A DNA stretch of 64,000 nt from Gibbula magus (GCA_936450465.1 OW388301.1:17031523-17095522); one strand, 5' to 3'. Numbered from the stretch's first letter, positions 24,224 through 35,689 are shown. Translations and numbers: made by a program. The notes: a model not told the origin generated them from the sequence alone.

Positions 24224-24836
24224 CTTTAACAGAAGGTGGTATTGCAACCTATTAAAACATGTACAGGGACTCAAAACACACTGAGGTGATCTTCTGTCAC
24301 TAAGACAACTTCAGAGTAAAATGAAAGTAATTTATATTAGTGGTTTAGTACTCGTTATCTCAGTAATTGTTGATTAAAACTGATCATGAAAGAGATGCAT
24401 ATATATTTTAATCAGCATGACGAGCCAGTATATGACGGGTTCAATTATTTATCTTTGAGTACTCTCATTGGTGAGCTGGACTTACTGTAATTCTGGCATA
24501 CCAATCAGATTTGAATTTCTTTCAATTGTAACTCAAACTTCTATATGCATAACCTAAATTGTAAAATTGTCAGGGTATGAATTACATGTCAGCTCTCTCC
24601 TGGGATTTCTGCTGTTAGTTAAAATGTAGCAAATAGAAAGTTGAAAGTTGTGTTTGACAATGCATATGAAGTTCATGTAATTCATGGGGAGGCTATTACC
24701 CTCAGAATTAGTGAACTGAGTATGGAATTTAACGGCACCTGAATTTGCAGAGGAACCTTCTTAGCTTTGGTGTGACTGAGTTGAAATTAGCATTGAAAGC
24801 TACTACATGCAGAAAAATTATCAACAATAGAAGAAG

Positions 24837-24897
24837 TTGCCGGGAATCGAATCCTTGACCTTTTGATCCGCAGTCAAACACACTGTACCCCACCCCT
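24837..24897 (-). repeat. tRNA-derived SINE-like fragment
   Basis: On the minus strand the segment reads like a decayed tRNA, with an A-box-like GGGGTACAGTG, TTTGACTGCGGATCAAAAGGTC (anticodon arm region), and a B-box-like GATTCGATTCC. It shares this layout with 47022-47096 and 33350-33417. It is a repeat relic in a receptor intron rather than a functional tRNA. Confidence 0.5.
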
Positions 24898-25765
24898 TCC
24901 TCTTCCTCCTCTTCCTCCTTTCCCATCACACATCCTCCTCCCCCTTCCCCAACAAACGAACACACCCTCACACACGTCACATCCCCCTAGTGAATTGAAA
25001 TAGAAGTGTTTCTTAGAATGTGCGAGACGCAACAACCCAGGATTGGAGCAAACCTACTGCAATCCCCATCCTCAGGAAATTGAAGGATGATGCGCTCATC
25101 TTTCCCTGGCATCTGTAAACACGTGGGTTTCTTCAAGCCAGTCGAATTTGGTCGTCTCCAGGTGTAGATTCGCGATCCATCATAAGCTGGAACTTGACAA
25201 TGGGGAACCGATAGAGTACGGATTTATCAAATCATTCTTTTTGCATGGTAGTAGTCATCGTGTGTTGTATGTACTTGACACAATCATTTCGGCATTTATT
25301 CTGATGGCGAATCCGATTCAAGACACGAAACTGCTTTAAACATACACTCACAGCCAAAAAAAGAAAGTAGGTTTTTTCCACGGTCACAGATATTATATTG
25401 AGAAATAAACGTTCTGATAATGTTGGTCAAATTAAGATTATGTCGTCACAAGTGTGCAAAACGGGTTTCCTACTACTAGTACACAATGCATTTGCAATTT
25501 TATGGTATAAAGCGATTGATAGGTTTTGCCATATCACAGCTTCTGAAACAACTTAAAAAGTATAGGACAATTGATCGGTCTCTATTTTATTGATTTATAA
25601 TTTTCTGTAAGAAGATTTACATATGGTAGAGATGGGGACTAGAAATATAGTAGGACGAATTCCTGCCATTGTTAGGATGCATTGGGATGAAACCTGTCAG
25701 TATTATGTGTTAGTAATTCATGGATTTAACTACACTGATGGACTTACACATTATTATCTCCCTAC

Positions 25766-25876
25766 TGCCGGTAGGTTCATCTTCTCCTAAGGAACCATCA
25801 CAGTCGACTATCCCATCCATAACTCTTTCATTTGCAATGCATTTGCCGTCTGAGCACTGGAACTCGCGGCAAATAT
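25766..25876 (-). CDS. Receptor exon: degenerate LDLa module lacking two cysteines
   Basis: A 111-base phase-1 exon between TTTAAG|AT and GGCA|GTAGGG. It encodes ICREFQCSDGKC, IANERVMDGIVDC and DGSLGEDEPTGS. Cysteines 1, 2, 3 and 5 are in place. Cysteine 4 is Met (VMDG where VCDG is usual) and cysteine 6 is absent. In LDLa modules the disulphides are 1-3, 2-5 and 4-6, so exactly one bonded pair is missing. Splice sites and frame are kept, so the exon may still be used. The donor (GTAGGG) is weaker than in sister exons. It is bounded upstream by a 16.6-kb transposon-filled intron. Confidence 0.75.
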
Positions 25877-26354
25877 CTTAAAATATATTCATGGTAATGA
25901 TATATGTTAGTGATGCACAATATATTTTTTAGCTTTTAAAAATGATACGAATATACACTACAGTATTTCTGGAAAAATTTACAAATATAATTTTTTTCAT
26001 CAAATTATTTTGTGATTAAATGAACTTTGTGACCAGTGAGATATTCATTATCTCAGTGAGGATAACAGATAAGTTCAAGTAAATAAGTCAAGTTGATAAA
26101 CCTCAAATTGATTTTTAAAGTAGGTACTTTAATTTCATTTCGAAGTCTTCTATAAAAAGATTGTGTCACCTTTATTATCTATCATTTGCTAATTTTAATA
26201 TATCTTGGGACAGAACATTGTGTAAAATATACTGTAAAAGGGACAACTCATTGGAGATTTCTCTTGATCTCTCTGATATCTCCTGTGTTTTTGAATGATA
26301 GTGTGTCCTATGTACTAGATTGCATCAACACGAAACACAAATATACCATTTTCC

Positions 26355-26470
26355 GTCGCGCTTTGCTGCGAGATACGGATGGTTTGTCACATGATCAAAT
26401 CACGTGACAGTGGGACAAGCTTTGAGACAAAATGGCGATTATCAATGCATTGTAATACGAAGGAGGTTAA
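26355..26470. repeat. Inverted dispersed repeat, copy 1
   Basis: TTGTCACATGATCAAATCACGTGACA...GGGACA...CTTTGAGACAAAATGGCGATTATCAATG is found in reverse complement at 41960-42045. The two copies bracket the piggyBac and the LINE inside one receptor intron. An ACGTGAC E-box-like palindrome is at the core. Confidence 0.8.
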
Positions 26471-26474
26471 GAAC

Positions 26475-26760
26475 ATGGGTGTTAAAAGGTGTGCTTGGGG
26501 GGAATGTAAGAGTGAATCACGATTAATACATAAACAATGCATTAATGTTGTGTATTTTGTGAGATTTCCAAAACCAAATACGCAACCAGATAAATGTGAT
26601 CACTGGATTTGTGACTGCTCCCGTGCCGATGACTTTTCGCCGCCACAGGACAACACCTGACACTTAATTACGTCTGTGCACTTCATGTCATTGGTGGAAA
26701 AAGGCCAATCATTAAACTTCCAGACCCCATCCCGGTAACTGCACTTCTTACGACTTACGA
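26475..26760 (+). pseudogene. THAP-type zinc-finger remnant
   Basis: From an ATG at 26475 the translation reads VKRCAWGECKSESRL, then VVYFVRFPKPNTQPDKCDHWIC, resembling the C-x4-C and FPKP...W portion of THAP DNA-binding domains. The frame stops at 26660. In another frame YVCALH (the C-x2-H half), GGKRPIIKLPDPIPVTA continues the pattern, so a frameshift splits the domain. THAP domains occur both in host regulators and in P-element-type transposases. With the dispersed repeat at its 5' side this is probably a repeat-borne pseudogene. Confidence 0.6.
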
Positions 26761-26879
26761 TTCTTGCTTTGAAAAATAGTCTGGTGAAATTATGGCTGCA
26801 TTCTTATCTTCTGTCAGTCACCTCACTACCCACTGTCTATGTGATTATTGTTACGGTTACTTATGGGCTTATGGCATGG

Positions 26880-27365
26880 CATGGTGTCCAGCGTCCGTCC
26901 GTCCATCCGTTTGTAAACTTTTCGCTTTTTCAACTTCTTCTCCAGAACCAATGACTCCACAGAGCTGAAATTTTATGTGCAGACTCCTTGGCCACGGGGA
27001 TCCTAAATTGATTTCGTGACCTCATGACCCCAATTAAGGTGACAGGGGTCACATCCTTAAAAGCCTATTTTCATCTTCTTCTCCAGTTCCAAAAGGTCTA
27101 TAGAGCTGACAAGTTGTGTGCATACTCTTTGGCCAATGGGGATTATAAATTGTAGATACTGTGACCCTGTGACCCCAATCTAGGTCACGGGTCACGACCC
27201 AAAAACCTATTTTCATCTTTATCACAAGTATGTAAAGCTCTAGAAAGGTGAAATGTTGTGTAGAGACTCTTTGGTCAAAGTTGATTATTTATTGTAAGAT
27301 TAGTGACCCTGTTACTCCAAATGTGGATCACAGGGGTCATGTTTTAAAAACCTATTTTTTGCTTG
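26880..27365 (+). mobile_element. Tandem-core element fragment, 141-bp units
   Basis: A GTCC run (CAGCGTCCGTCCGTCCATCCG) leads into units marked by CTTCTTCTCCAG at 26934 and 27075 and a degenerate copy near 27216 (spacing about 141). Units share AGCTGA-A--TTGTGTGCAGACTC-TTGGCCA and GTGACCCC-A. The same unit type recurs at 43990-44230. The right side is cut at the TTAA where piggyBac inserted. Confidence 0.65.
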
Positions 27366-27369
27366 TTAA
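27366..27369. repeat. TTAA target site duplication, left
   Basis: TTAA followed by CCTTTAACTTGC. A matching TTAA lies at 32532-32535, preceded by the complementary terminus. TTAA is the obligatory piggyBac target. Confidence 0.75.
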
Positions 27370-27869
27370 CCTTTAACTTGCGGGTCCCGGAATTATCCGG
27401 GCGGGCTATAAGCGATTCCGAGGTACCTCAATACGGATCCCGGATCGGTTACTTAGAAGAATTTACAGCTGTCTCTCTACTTTGCTAGCCGTGGCACCGG
27501 GTCCCGAGTCGATTGTGTCCGCCAGTCGCTCCATGAGAATGGCTGTATTTATGCTCCGCGGCCCGCCATGAGAATAAAGCTTTGTTCAGTGTCTGGTCGG
27601 AACGTCCAGCAAAATTCACACCAATTTGCGTGTGCATTGTTGACCCGTAACGCATCGATAATTAGCTTTACAAAAGGCCAATTTTGTCGTGCTTCGCTCC
27701 GATGGCTACACTGCCCGGCGGCTAATTATCGCCTAAGTGTCTGCACTGCCCCGGGGTGAGACAGGCCCGTACATGCTTATCTGTCTCGCGTCCCGCCACA
27801 TAGGCAGATAGCCTCTAATTACGGGAAGATATTGAGATAAGCTACCTTTCTCTCGCACTTCGTATCATA

Positions 27870-28340
27870 TGAACCAATTGGTTGTTTTAAATTTTTTTAT
27901 ACCAAAATAAAGAGGAAAGAATGGCCTTTATTCCAATATAAAAATCGCAATTGCGCTAACAAAACTGAAAATACAGCAATCGCACAGAGATAGGCGACTT
28001 TCGCACTTTTGAATTTTTAGACATGTGGCGCATTTACCCCAACATGACTCGGCGCTCTATTTTTAAGAAACTACTTGGAATATTTTTATAATTTTTTTAT
28101 CAGTATATAGAGAAAAGAATTGTCTTCAATTCCATATAAAATATGTGTATTTTCGGCAATAACTTTTGATGCGCCAGGTGTCGCGCAGAAGGTGATATTT
28201 GGCTTTGAATTAGTGGCGCTCTTAGAATATATCATCATTACGGGCTTTATAACTTTTGAACCGAAAGTCCGATTTTTATAATTTTAAATCATTGTAAAGA
28301 GGAAAACATTGTCTTCATTTTCATATAAAATGCGCATTTT
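27870..28340 (+). repeat. Left subterminal repeat array of piggyBac (three units)
   Basis: Units near 27871, 28070 and 28259 share GAACC/GAAT, a T-rich ATTTTTATAATTTTT stretch, TAAAGAGGAAA, TTGTCTTCA-TT, CATATAAAA and a GCGCA end, with spacing of about 195 bases. The same unit in the same orientation occurs at least five times on the other flank. Confidence 0.75.
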
Positions 28341-28970
28341 TTTTTTTTTTAGGTACAGAAGCTTCGTGTCATTCCGACGTTTGAAGGTTTCTGTTATATA
28401 TGTCGAGAGGGCATGGCATGGGAACCCGGCATGGGAACCCATTCCCAATAGAATCCGGGGTTCGTCCCACAGGATTGTTCCTCGGAGTCTCTCGTTCTCA
28501 AAAGAGAACATGGGAAACCTGTCCCGCGATTGAAACCAGCGTCCGCCGCAGAGGACGGGGACGGAAATTCCCGGAGACCATGGGAGTATGCTACCATGGG
28601 TCCGGGGTCCGCCTCGAGAGACCGCTCCTTGGATGCTCTGCTTCTCGAAAAGAGAAGTCATTCGGCAACTGACAACCCGAGCTTCCCTGACGTAGTAGTA
28701 TATGCGCCGGGCCTCGCGCCCGGTGCTACACGTCGCCGAGGAAATCAGAAAATGGTCCGTTTGACATATGCGTCGGCAAAATCGGCGCCATGTCAGGAGC
28801 CGTCTTGGCTTGCGGCGCAGTCATCCTAAATGCGCCGGGAGGTTCTGAAATTGGCAAATGAACGTCCATGAAGTTCACATTCATTATCTCTGTATGTTTA
28901 TTGTCTCTAATCACATGTTATATGTTGCATACATCTAACGCATTTTCAATCATATACAGGTTGAAGCAGA

Positions 28971-30906
28971 ATGCTGCGCGGACGTGGACGCAAGGCCCTG
29001 CGACGGCTTAGGGCGTTGCATACTAGGACACGCATCTTTGAAGCCGTTTCAAGTGACGACGACTTCATCAACGAAATCCATGCTGATGAAGCCTCTGATA
29101 TGGAGTCAACTGACAGTGATGATAGCAGTGGTATAGACAGTGATGATGCATATGATCGGGACACTGTAATAGATAGTGAACATGGTGACACAGATGGTCT
29201 GAGTGATATAGAGACATAGATTGCCAGAAACATTCTAGCCACCGGTAATTCCACCGAAGAAGACTTTAGTGGTTTTGAGGAGGAGTTTGCCGACATACCA
29301 CAATATAATCAATATAATTCACAGACGTTTGATGAGTGGGTGGATGGTCCGCGGCAACGTGTAAACTTGCCTTTCACTGGTCAAACTGGGTTGCGCCAGT
29401 TCATAGATCTTCCTGAGAACCCTGAACCTATTGACTTTTTCAATTTGTTTATACATGATGATGACTATCAGGATATGGCAACGGAAACCAATAGATATTT
29501 CAAACAAGCAATGGAGGACACAATTCTAAGACCCCGTTCAAGAATGCAACAGTGGCAAGACACCAATGCAGAAGAGATGAAGGTATTTGTAGCCATGACA
29601 ATAGCCATGTCATTAGTTGTGCAGAGAAACTTTGCTGAGTACTGGTCAACAAGTGATGTTACCTCAACGCCTTTCTTCGCCAAGTGCATGCCCCGAGACA
29701 GGTTTTGGCTTCTTATAACCTACCTACATTTGTCTGACAACAAGAAGATGCCGGGCCTTAACACCCCGAACTTTTCACCAATAAATAAACTTGGACACTT
29801 GTATAACCGGATAGTTCACCGTTTTTCAAGAGTGTATAAACCGCATCAAAACATTTCAGTCGACGAGGGCATGGTGCCCTGGAAAGGTAACTTATCTTTC
29901 AAAGTTTATCTTCCCGACAAGCCTAAGAAGTATGGGATAAAGGCTTTCATGTTGTGTGACTCGCACAACGGATACGTTTGCAAGTTCAAACTCTACACTG
30001 AAAAAACGAATGAACCGGTTTCTGAAGGTGGCAAAACTTATGATGTAGTCATGGACTTGGTGAACGACTACGTTGGACAGGGGCATCACATCTTTATGGA
30101 CAACTATTTTTCGTCCACAAATCTGTACATAAACTTGTGGGAGCGGGGAATCGGTGCCACGGGGACGTTGAGAGCCAATCGAAAGGGTCTTCCTGATTCA
30201 GTCAAGAAGCCTAAAAAGAAGGCTAAGCAAGGGGACATGACAGTTTCTCACAACCATAACCTACTCGTTCTTCGCTACGAAGATAGAAAATCAGTCCTTC
30301 TCATGTCTACTGTTGAAGATACACAACTTGAACAAACAGTGAAGAAGAACCGGGCAACAGGGGAACCAGTTCTCAAGCCGAGCATTGTTACAGCGTACAA
30401 CAAGTTCATGGGAGGTGTTGATCGGGCCGACCAGATGTTGTCGTACACCCCGTTTCGAGTGAAGACCCTGAAGTGGTGGAAACGGGTTTGGTTTCACGTT
30501 CTCAACGTTGCCTTGTTGAACTCTTATATCGTTTATAAAGAATATAGCCAAGATAAACCTCTAAAAACACAGGAAGGCTTTGGCGCAACATATAGTAACA
30601 TTTGCGGACAAGGAACAAGTTACATCACTGTGCAGACGTCCCCGTGGTCGGCCGAGCACGAGCGACGAGAGTGTCACTCGGCTTCATGGACGTCACTTTC
30701 CGACGAAGATTGAGCCTGTCGGAAGGAAGAAAAACGTCACAAGGATGTGTGTGGTATGCTCTAAGGCAAAACGCGCCGTCCTCGCAAAACAGATAGAAGA
30801 AGGCAATGCGCCAGCAAGGAAGAAAAAACGAGTAGGCAGAGAGTCTTCTTATGAATGTACAGATTGTAATGTTTCTCTGTGCGCCGCACCATGCTTCAAA
30901 CTGTAG
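28971..30906 (+). pseudogene. piggyBac-family transposase with one nonsense and one frameshift
   Basis: An acidic, Ser/Asp-rich N-terminus (28971-29219) is cut by an in-frame TAG at 29217-29219. The same frame then stays open from 29220 to 30713. The DDE core is recognisable: SVDEGMVPWKG (first Asp, with the piggyBac-type DEGM), HHIFMDNYFSS (second), and MGGVDRADQMLSY (third, the GVDxxDQ motif). A frameshift around 30600-30650 moves the cysteine-rich C-terminal domain (CVVCSKAKR...YECTDCNVSLCAAPCF) into another frame ending at 30906. That zinc-binding tail is typical of piggyBac. With only two lesions the copy is comparatively young. The assumed role is cut-and-paste transposition at TTAA. 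Confidence 0.92.
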
Positions 30907-31249
30907 CACACCGCCACTGACTATTCCAGGGCTTACATCACTGCCACGGAAAAAGAAAGAAATGAAGACGGGAATGAAGAAGATGAAAATTGAAAGTAAA
31001 GAGAGCCGAAGTGTGGACAACCAGTATATAATCATTATATACAGACCTTGTTAGGTCCCTAAAGCTGTTCTGCGCACTGCCGCAGGTAAATATGTGTTTA
31101 TATTTGTACATAAATGTAATGTAATTTCATTGTAATGTATGTCATTGCAAATAAAATATTTTTTATTTTATCAAAGAGACAGAGAAAGTGAATGCGAGCT
31201 TTCATTGGAAGTTCAGCCAGAACCGCATCATAAAAAACACCCATAAATG

Positions 31250-32190
31250 CTGAACCGGGTGACCATTTTCTTAAAACTTACATGGGGTAAAGAGGAAAGA
31301 TTCGGCTTTGATTCAATATAAAATTTACAGATGCGCACGAAAAACTAAAGTTGCGGCACGTGCCCCGATATGCGCAATAGTCAAAAAATGGCCTCAAAGT
31401 ATCGAGAGTACCTTCATTTTTTTTTCTTTTTACATCATCATAAAGAACAAGAAATTGTCTTCAATTCCTTGTATCATATGTATATGCGCAGCGAAAAATA
31501 AACATGCGGCAAGTGATGCGCCAGATGTCGCAATAAGTTTGTTTGGGGGTGGCTTCCTTACGCTCTCCATATATTGCGAACCATTTGACGTATTCCAATA
31601 ATTTTTATATCATTGTAAAGAGGAATAAATTTTCTTCAAGTACATACGTGTTTCGCATGCGCGCAAAAACATTTACAATTTTAGAAAGCTGGAAATAAAG
31701 ACAAAGACAAACAGCGCGCAACATGTATTGCGTTCGCCGCGGTGATAAGTGTATGCTGTGCTCATTAGTACCCATTAGTTCCACGTGCGCTCGGCTCCTG
31801 GCATCCTCGAGGAGGTCTCGAGGAGGTAACGGTACTGTAATTAGCCCAGTCCCGGGGGGACCAAGCGGTGCCAGTAACTTGGTGTGCGTCGGGACGCATT
31901 CATGTGGTACTGTCAGGGTAGAGTCACTCTCCTTTCTTTGGTTATATTTTCTGAACCATAGGTCGTATTCTAATAATTTTTATGTCATTGTAAAGAGGAA
32001 TAAATTGTCTACAAGTACATATAAATTCGCAATATGCGCGCTCAGGAGTTTTGATTTCATAAAGCTGAAAATATAGACAAACTTTAGATGACAATAGAAT
32101 TATAACCAAAGGTCGCATTCTAATAATTTTTATATCATTGTAAAGACAAACATCTGGTCTTCACATCCATATATACATTTCAGTAGCCCG
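31250..32190 (+). repeat. Right subterminal repeat array of piggyBac (five units)
   Basis: Units start near 31253, 31403, 31577, 31952 and 32102. The best conserved parts are TCTAATAATTTTTATATCATTGTAAAGAGGAA-type sequence (read in pieces: AATAATTTTTAT, TCATTGTAAAGAGGAA), TTGTCT-CAAGTACATA and CGCAATATGCGCGC. They are direct repeats of the left-flank units. Short frames across them look non-coding. Confidence 0.75.
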
Positions 32191-32531
32191 CTCCATATTT
32201 ACGATGTTATAAGGCCCGAATTTAAGACAATATTTACAATGTCATAGAAAAGTAAAGAAAAATCGTAAAAAAAAATTTCAAAGTCGCGGGTATGAAGTAA
32301 ACATTTGTGTACGGGTGCCGCGACTTGAATTTGTATTGAACGCCCGTATATTGCCCGTATTCGCCATGTAGATGCGGTATACTTCGTAAAAACGTTACCG
32401 GAATCGCCGCCTGGAAATTCCGCCAGCAGAGCTCGTTAGTGCCTAAGCTCAAAGTACTGCTGCGAGCTGCGAGCCTGTAAATTCCGCCACAGGGGCTAAA
32501 AATGGTAAATTATATATACACAACGTAAGGG

Positions 32532-32535
32532 TTAA
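32532..32535. repeat. TTAA target site duplication, right
   Basis: Partner of 27366-27369, directly after ACAACGTAAGGG. Sequence beyond it is AT-rich intron with no gene up to about 33340. Confidence 0.75.
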
Positions 32536-33349
32536 CAATATATTACTTGAGATAACTTAGATATTAAACCTTACATAATAAATCATTGAAATCCTGATGA
32601 GCTACAGAGCCCATGGGTCTATTTTTTTGTAAATTTTGCAAAAACGTTTATGCCGCATATAACAGTGTTATATTTTATTAATTCCTAGTACTTACTGGTA
32701 ATTGATATAATTAACAATTAATTATAAATATATCTGAACTGAATTTGAATATGTTCATATCATGTTATAAATAGGTGTTAAATTTTGTTGTGAAGTTTTG
32801 TGCACAAATTCCTGATCAATTACTTATTAGTTCTGAGCTTGAATATTGAATCAACATGAGAAAGCACAAGCTCATATGCCTTTTACAAAAACATGATTTA
32901 AAATTACTGTTTAAGGTTTAAAATGTTAGTGTAACGTTGTAAGAACTAAGAAAGAAAAACAGTTAGATATTCAAAAGTGATCAGAAATTTTAATATTGAA
33001 CTACATCTAAATATGACATATGCTTATTTTACAGCAGGAGAAATATATTTATTTTTAAACATATTCTACTTTGTTCATGTACATAATATAAATAGACAAA
33101 AGTATTAATTTGTTACTGACAAATACTGTGAATTTGTTTTACTAAACAATTTTGAACTTGTGACAATATGTCTATTGTTTTACTTTTGAAGAGTTTCCTG
33201 CTCTGGAAAACATGTCTTTGTTACAATACATTTTCTCATACCTCTCCATGTTTGATAGCACATTCAGTGTTCATATATTTCCTTAAACAGACAACACTAC
33301 TTTACACTGAATTTGTTCTTTGTTGTTTTATATCTTTATTTCTCAATGA

Positions 33350-33417
33350 ATGTGTGGGGAGGAAGTGTTTGGTGTATTCGGTTTACAATCAATAGATCTG
33401 GGGTTCGAATCCCGTCT
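33350..33417 (+). repeat. tRNA-derived SINE-like fragment
   Basis: Plus-strand GGTTTACAATCAATAGATC followed by GGGGTTCGAATCCC (a perfect B box, GGTTCGAATCC). A CAGTAGAGAA string just downstream also follows the B box in the minus-strand copy at 47022-47096, which links the two as one SINE family. The 5' tRNA half is decayed. Confidence 0.6.
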
Positions 33418-33648
33418 CTGAAACTTTGCAACTACTGCAGTAGAGAACGCTTGTTTATGAGGAAAGGTATAATATTGATGCAATACTCCCTTGAATGTTA
33501 TCACAGTAGTACCACCCATGACTTCTGTCGGCATGATTTAAATCAATGAATGTAGATAAATATTTGTGGATTGAAATGTCATTTGTAGTATTGACTTGAC
33601 ATATTAATGTAGATTGTATTAAACAAAACCTCAAAACGAATAATGCAT

Positions 33649-33662
33649 CTCTGGTGCAAAAC
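33649..33662. repeat. LINE target site duplication, left
   Basis: CTCTGGTGCAAAAC, repeated exactly at 41404-41417. The two copies bracket the I-superfamily LINE. Confidence 0.85.
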
Positions 33663-35171
33663 CCCCAGTGGGGTGCCCGGGTTAGAATAGGCCCTCAGTT
33701 CCTCAGGACTGCTTGTCGTAAGAGGCGACTAAAAGGGGGCAGTCCGTTTGCCGTGGGCTGCGACCTGTACGGGTGGAGGAAGGATGCCTGGTGGTTGAGG
33801 GATGTGTTCAGCTTAAAGCTAACACTGAACAATACACTGCTGCGGCCCCGACTTCATCTAGACAGGTGGCCAGATTGGTCCGGTCTGGTCAATCGGCTGG
33901 TCATGCCAAGCACTTGGTTGCGCACATCTTTGCTATCCTTCTTCTTACGCTGCTACCTCTCTTTACAATTATTTTCTTTACTTTCTTTGTGCTCTTTTGC
34001 ATACCTTCCCAACCTTTCCATAATGCTTTCCTTCCTGATGTACTTTCCCTACTCTCTGCACTCTTTCTTAGTGCTCTCTTGCACACATTCATCAACTTTA
34101 CTCGGCTTCCATGATAGCGGTGACCCATGGGCCAATCCAGTGAAACATTGGCAACGTTTTATTGGAGTATATCATCCTGGTATCCCCGGTGCAGTCAGCA
34201 GGAGACCCGCTGACATACAGCATTGCCCTTGTTGGTGCTCCGTGGTGGGTGCACAGCTGTTTAGCACTGGCCTCTTTAGTTGATACACACAGTGTAGCGG
34301 ACCGACCTGGGAAGGCTGTGTGAGATAAGGCAGAGTGGTCTGCCTGCACATTCCTTAGCCCAGATTTAGATCGTACATGTTCTTACAAACCTGCGTGTGT
34401 GGTGCATGGTCTTTGGAAGAACTATGAGATTTGCTATTTTATCAATTAAGTCAAATACAACATTGCTATATACTTACAGTTGAACAAGTGTACATATTAA
34501 AAGTTTTAATTCAATGAAAACGTTGACATTCCATACATTTTCGAACTTCAGTATTTTAATAATTTGCCAATTTACATGCCGCCTTTATTGGTCTTTCTGT
34601 AGTTGTTTAAGCAATGTTATGTATATGTACATTGAGTTTAGTATCTAATTCTACTAATGCAACATTGTAATCATACTCAAGCAAATGTTTTCAATTAAAT
34701 ATAACAAGAGGTTTGGACTCACTTTTTCGACTCACTGTCTCTGCATCCACACCCATGCTTTATATATGGTTATTGTTTATGCACAGATGATGAAATGTCA
34801 ACATAAAACTTGTATGGCCTCTATAATTTTCACAGGTAGGATTTCCATAGTTCTTAATTACAAATTATACACTGTAATGTTAAAGTTTTATTTATGTGAT
34901 TCATCAGTGCCCCTAAATGCGTAGCCATTGGAATAGTCCTTATAATTTCTTCACATGTGTTTAGTGGGACTGGTAGAATGGACAACGCACAAGTTAAACT
35001 GGTATGTGCTGTTCACTTAGAATTATCCGGTATTTCAATTTGTCAGACTTCATCCTTCATACACAGCGTTTTCTAAAGTTCCTTGATTACTGCTTGTATT
35101 AATTATTCTCTAAACAAAATGTGTTTGCAACTTTTCTTCAAATTTCAAAAGTGGTTTCATCAGTGGTTTAT

Positions 35172-35689
35172 TTATACACAGTGACTAGCCTTCAGTTCAA
35201 GTGAGCTGTCAACGAACTGGAATGGGGAAGTTTGAGTTTCTTTATACTCACGGGTCGGGGTGGTGTAATATATTGTGTCGCCGTTTTGTCCTAAGAATAA
35301 AACTTTTGGGATGCTTTCTAATCCTTCATTTGACTCTTCATCACCTGTCTTCTTTATAAACCTTTTCGGCCTGCCCCCTTTACTTTGGTTTTTAAATTGT
35401 ACCAAACATTCGCAAATTTATCCCCCTTGATTATATCCTTCATTGTTCTTTGTTTGTTAGTAAAGGTCATGTTATAACATGTTGCACAGAGAAGTTTAGG
35501 ATGGAATATTTCGTAAGATAGCACATCTATACCATAGACATGATACAGTCTGTCACTGGACTTCATACAGGGCTTACTCTGTTCACCACATTGTGTAAGT
35601 CTCCCAGCACATAATCGGCACAGTAATTTCAATTTCTCCAAGAATTTTTCATTAATTGTATCCATTATGAATGCAACTTCAAGCCACAA
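35172..35689 (-). pseudogene. RAG1 N-terminus-like zinc-binding protein (N-RAG-like), frameshifted
   Basis: From ATG at 35665 the protein reads MDTINEKFLEKLKLLCRLC, then YHVYGIDVLSYEIFHPKLLCATCYNMTF. The CRLC...GID...HP--LC--C layout matches the zinc-binding segment in the N-terminal part of RAG1 and the related invertebrate 'N-RAG' proteins, described from mollusc mobile elements. After about 110 residues the frame fails near 35360; an overlapping frame continues sensibly with GGRPKRFIKKTGDEESNEGLE (GRPKR, AT-hook-like) to a stop at 35172. No RAG1 catalytic core follows. It could be a broken gene or a part of a nested transposon inside the LINE. The RAG1 resemblance is by motif only and is moderately secure. 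Confidence 0.5.

Larger units (their letters stand above)
27370..32531 (+). mobile_element. piggyBac-type DNA transposon (5.2 kb) with subterminal repeat arrays
   Basis: The element is bounded by TTAA on both sides. Its ends (CCTTTAACTTGC on the left; CCCTTACGTTGT on the right, read inward) agree at 8 of 12 positions and begin CCY-TTA as piggyBac termini do. It carries one transposase pseudogene in the middle and repeats of one unit on both flanks (27870-28340 and 31250-32190). It is more GC-rich than the surrounding intron. It lies antisense to the receptor gene, inside the intron between exons at 42513 and 25876. Confidence 0.8.

Noticed and set aside
24729..24980. Minus-strand frame with GEGGGG...EEEEEE
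   Set aside because: It comes from a CCT-rich low-complexity tract next to a SINE fragment.
28284..28829. Overlapping ORFs on both strands in the GC-rich piggyBac 5' flank
   Set aside because: Several frames open at once because of composition; none has a recognisable domain, and the transposase starts later.
33654..34283. 209-residue plus-strand ORF in the LINE 5' region
   Set aside because: No domain, Leu/Ser-rich low-complexity middle, overlapping frames equally open. More likely the LINE's untranslated leader.
35179..35185. CACAGTG heptamer near the RAG1-N-like frame as a recombination signal
   Set aside because: A single 7-mer with no spaced A-rich nonamer and no inverted partner; expected by chance.
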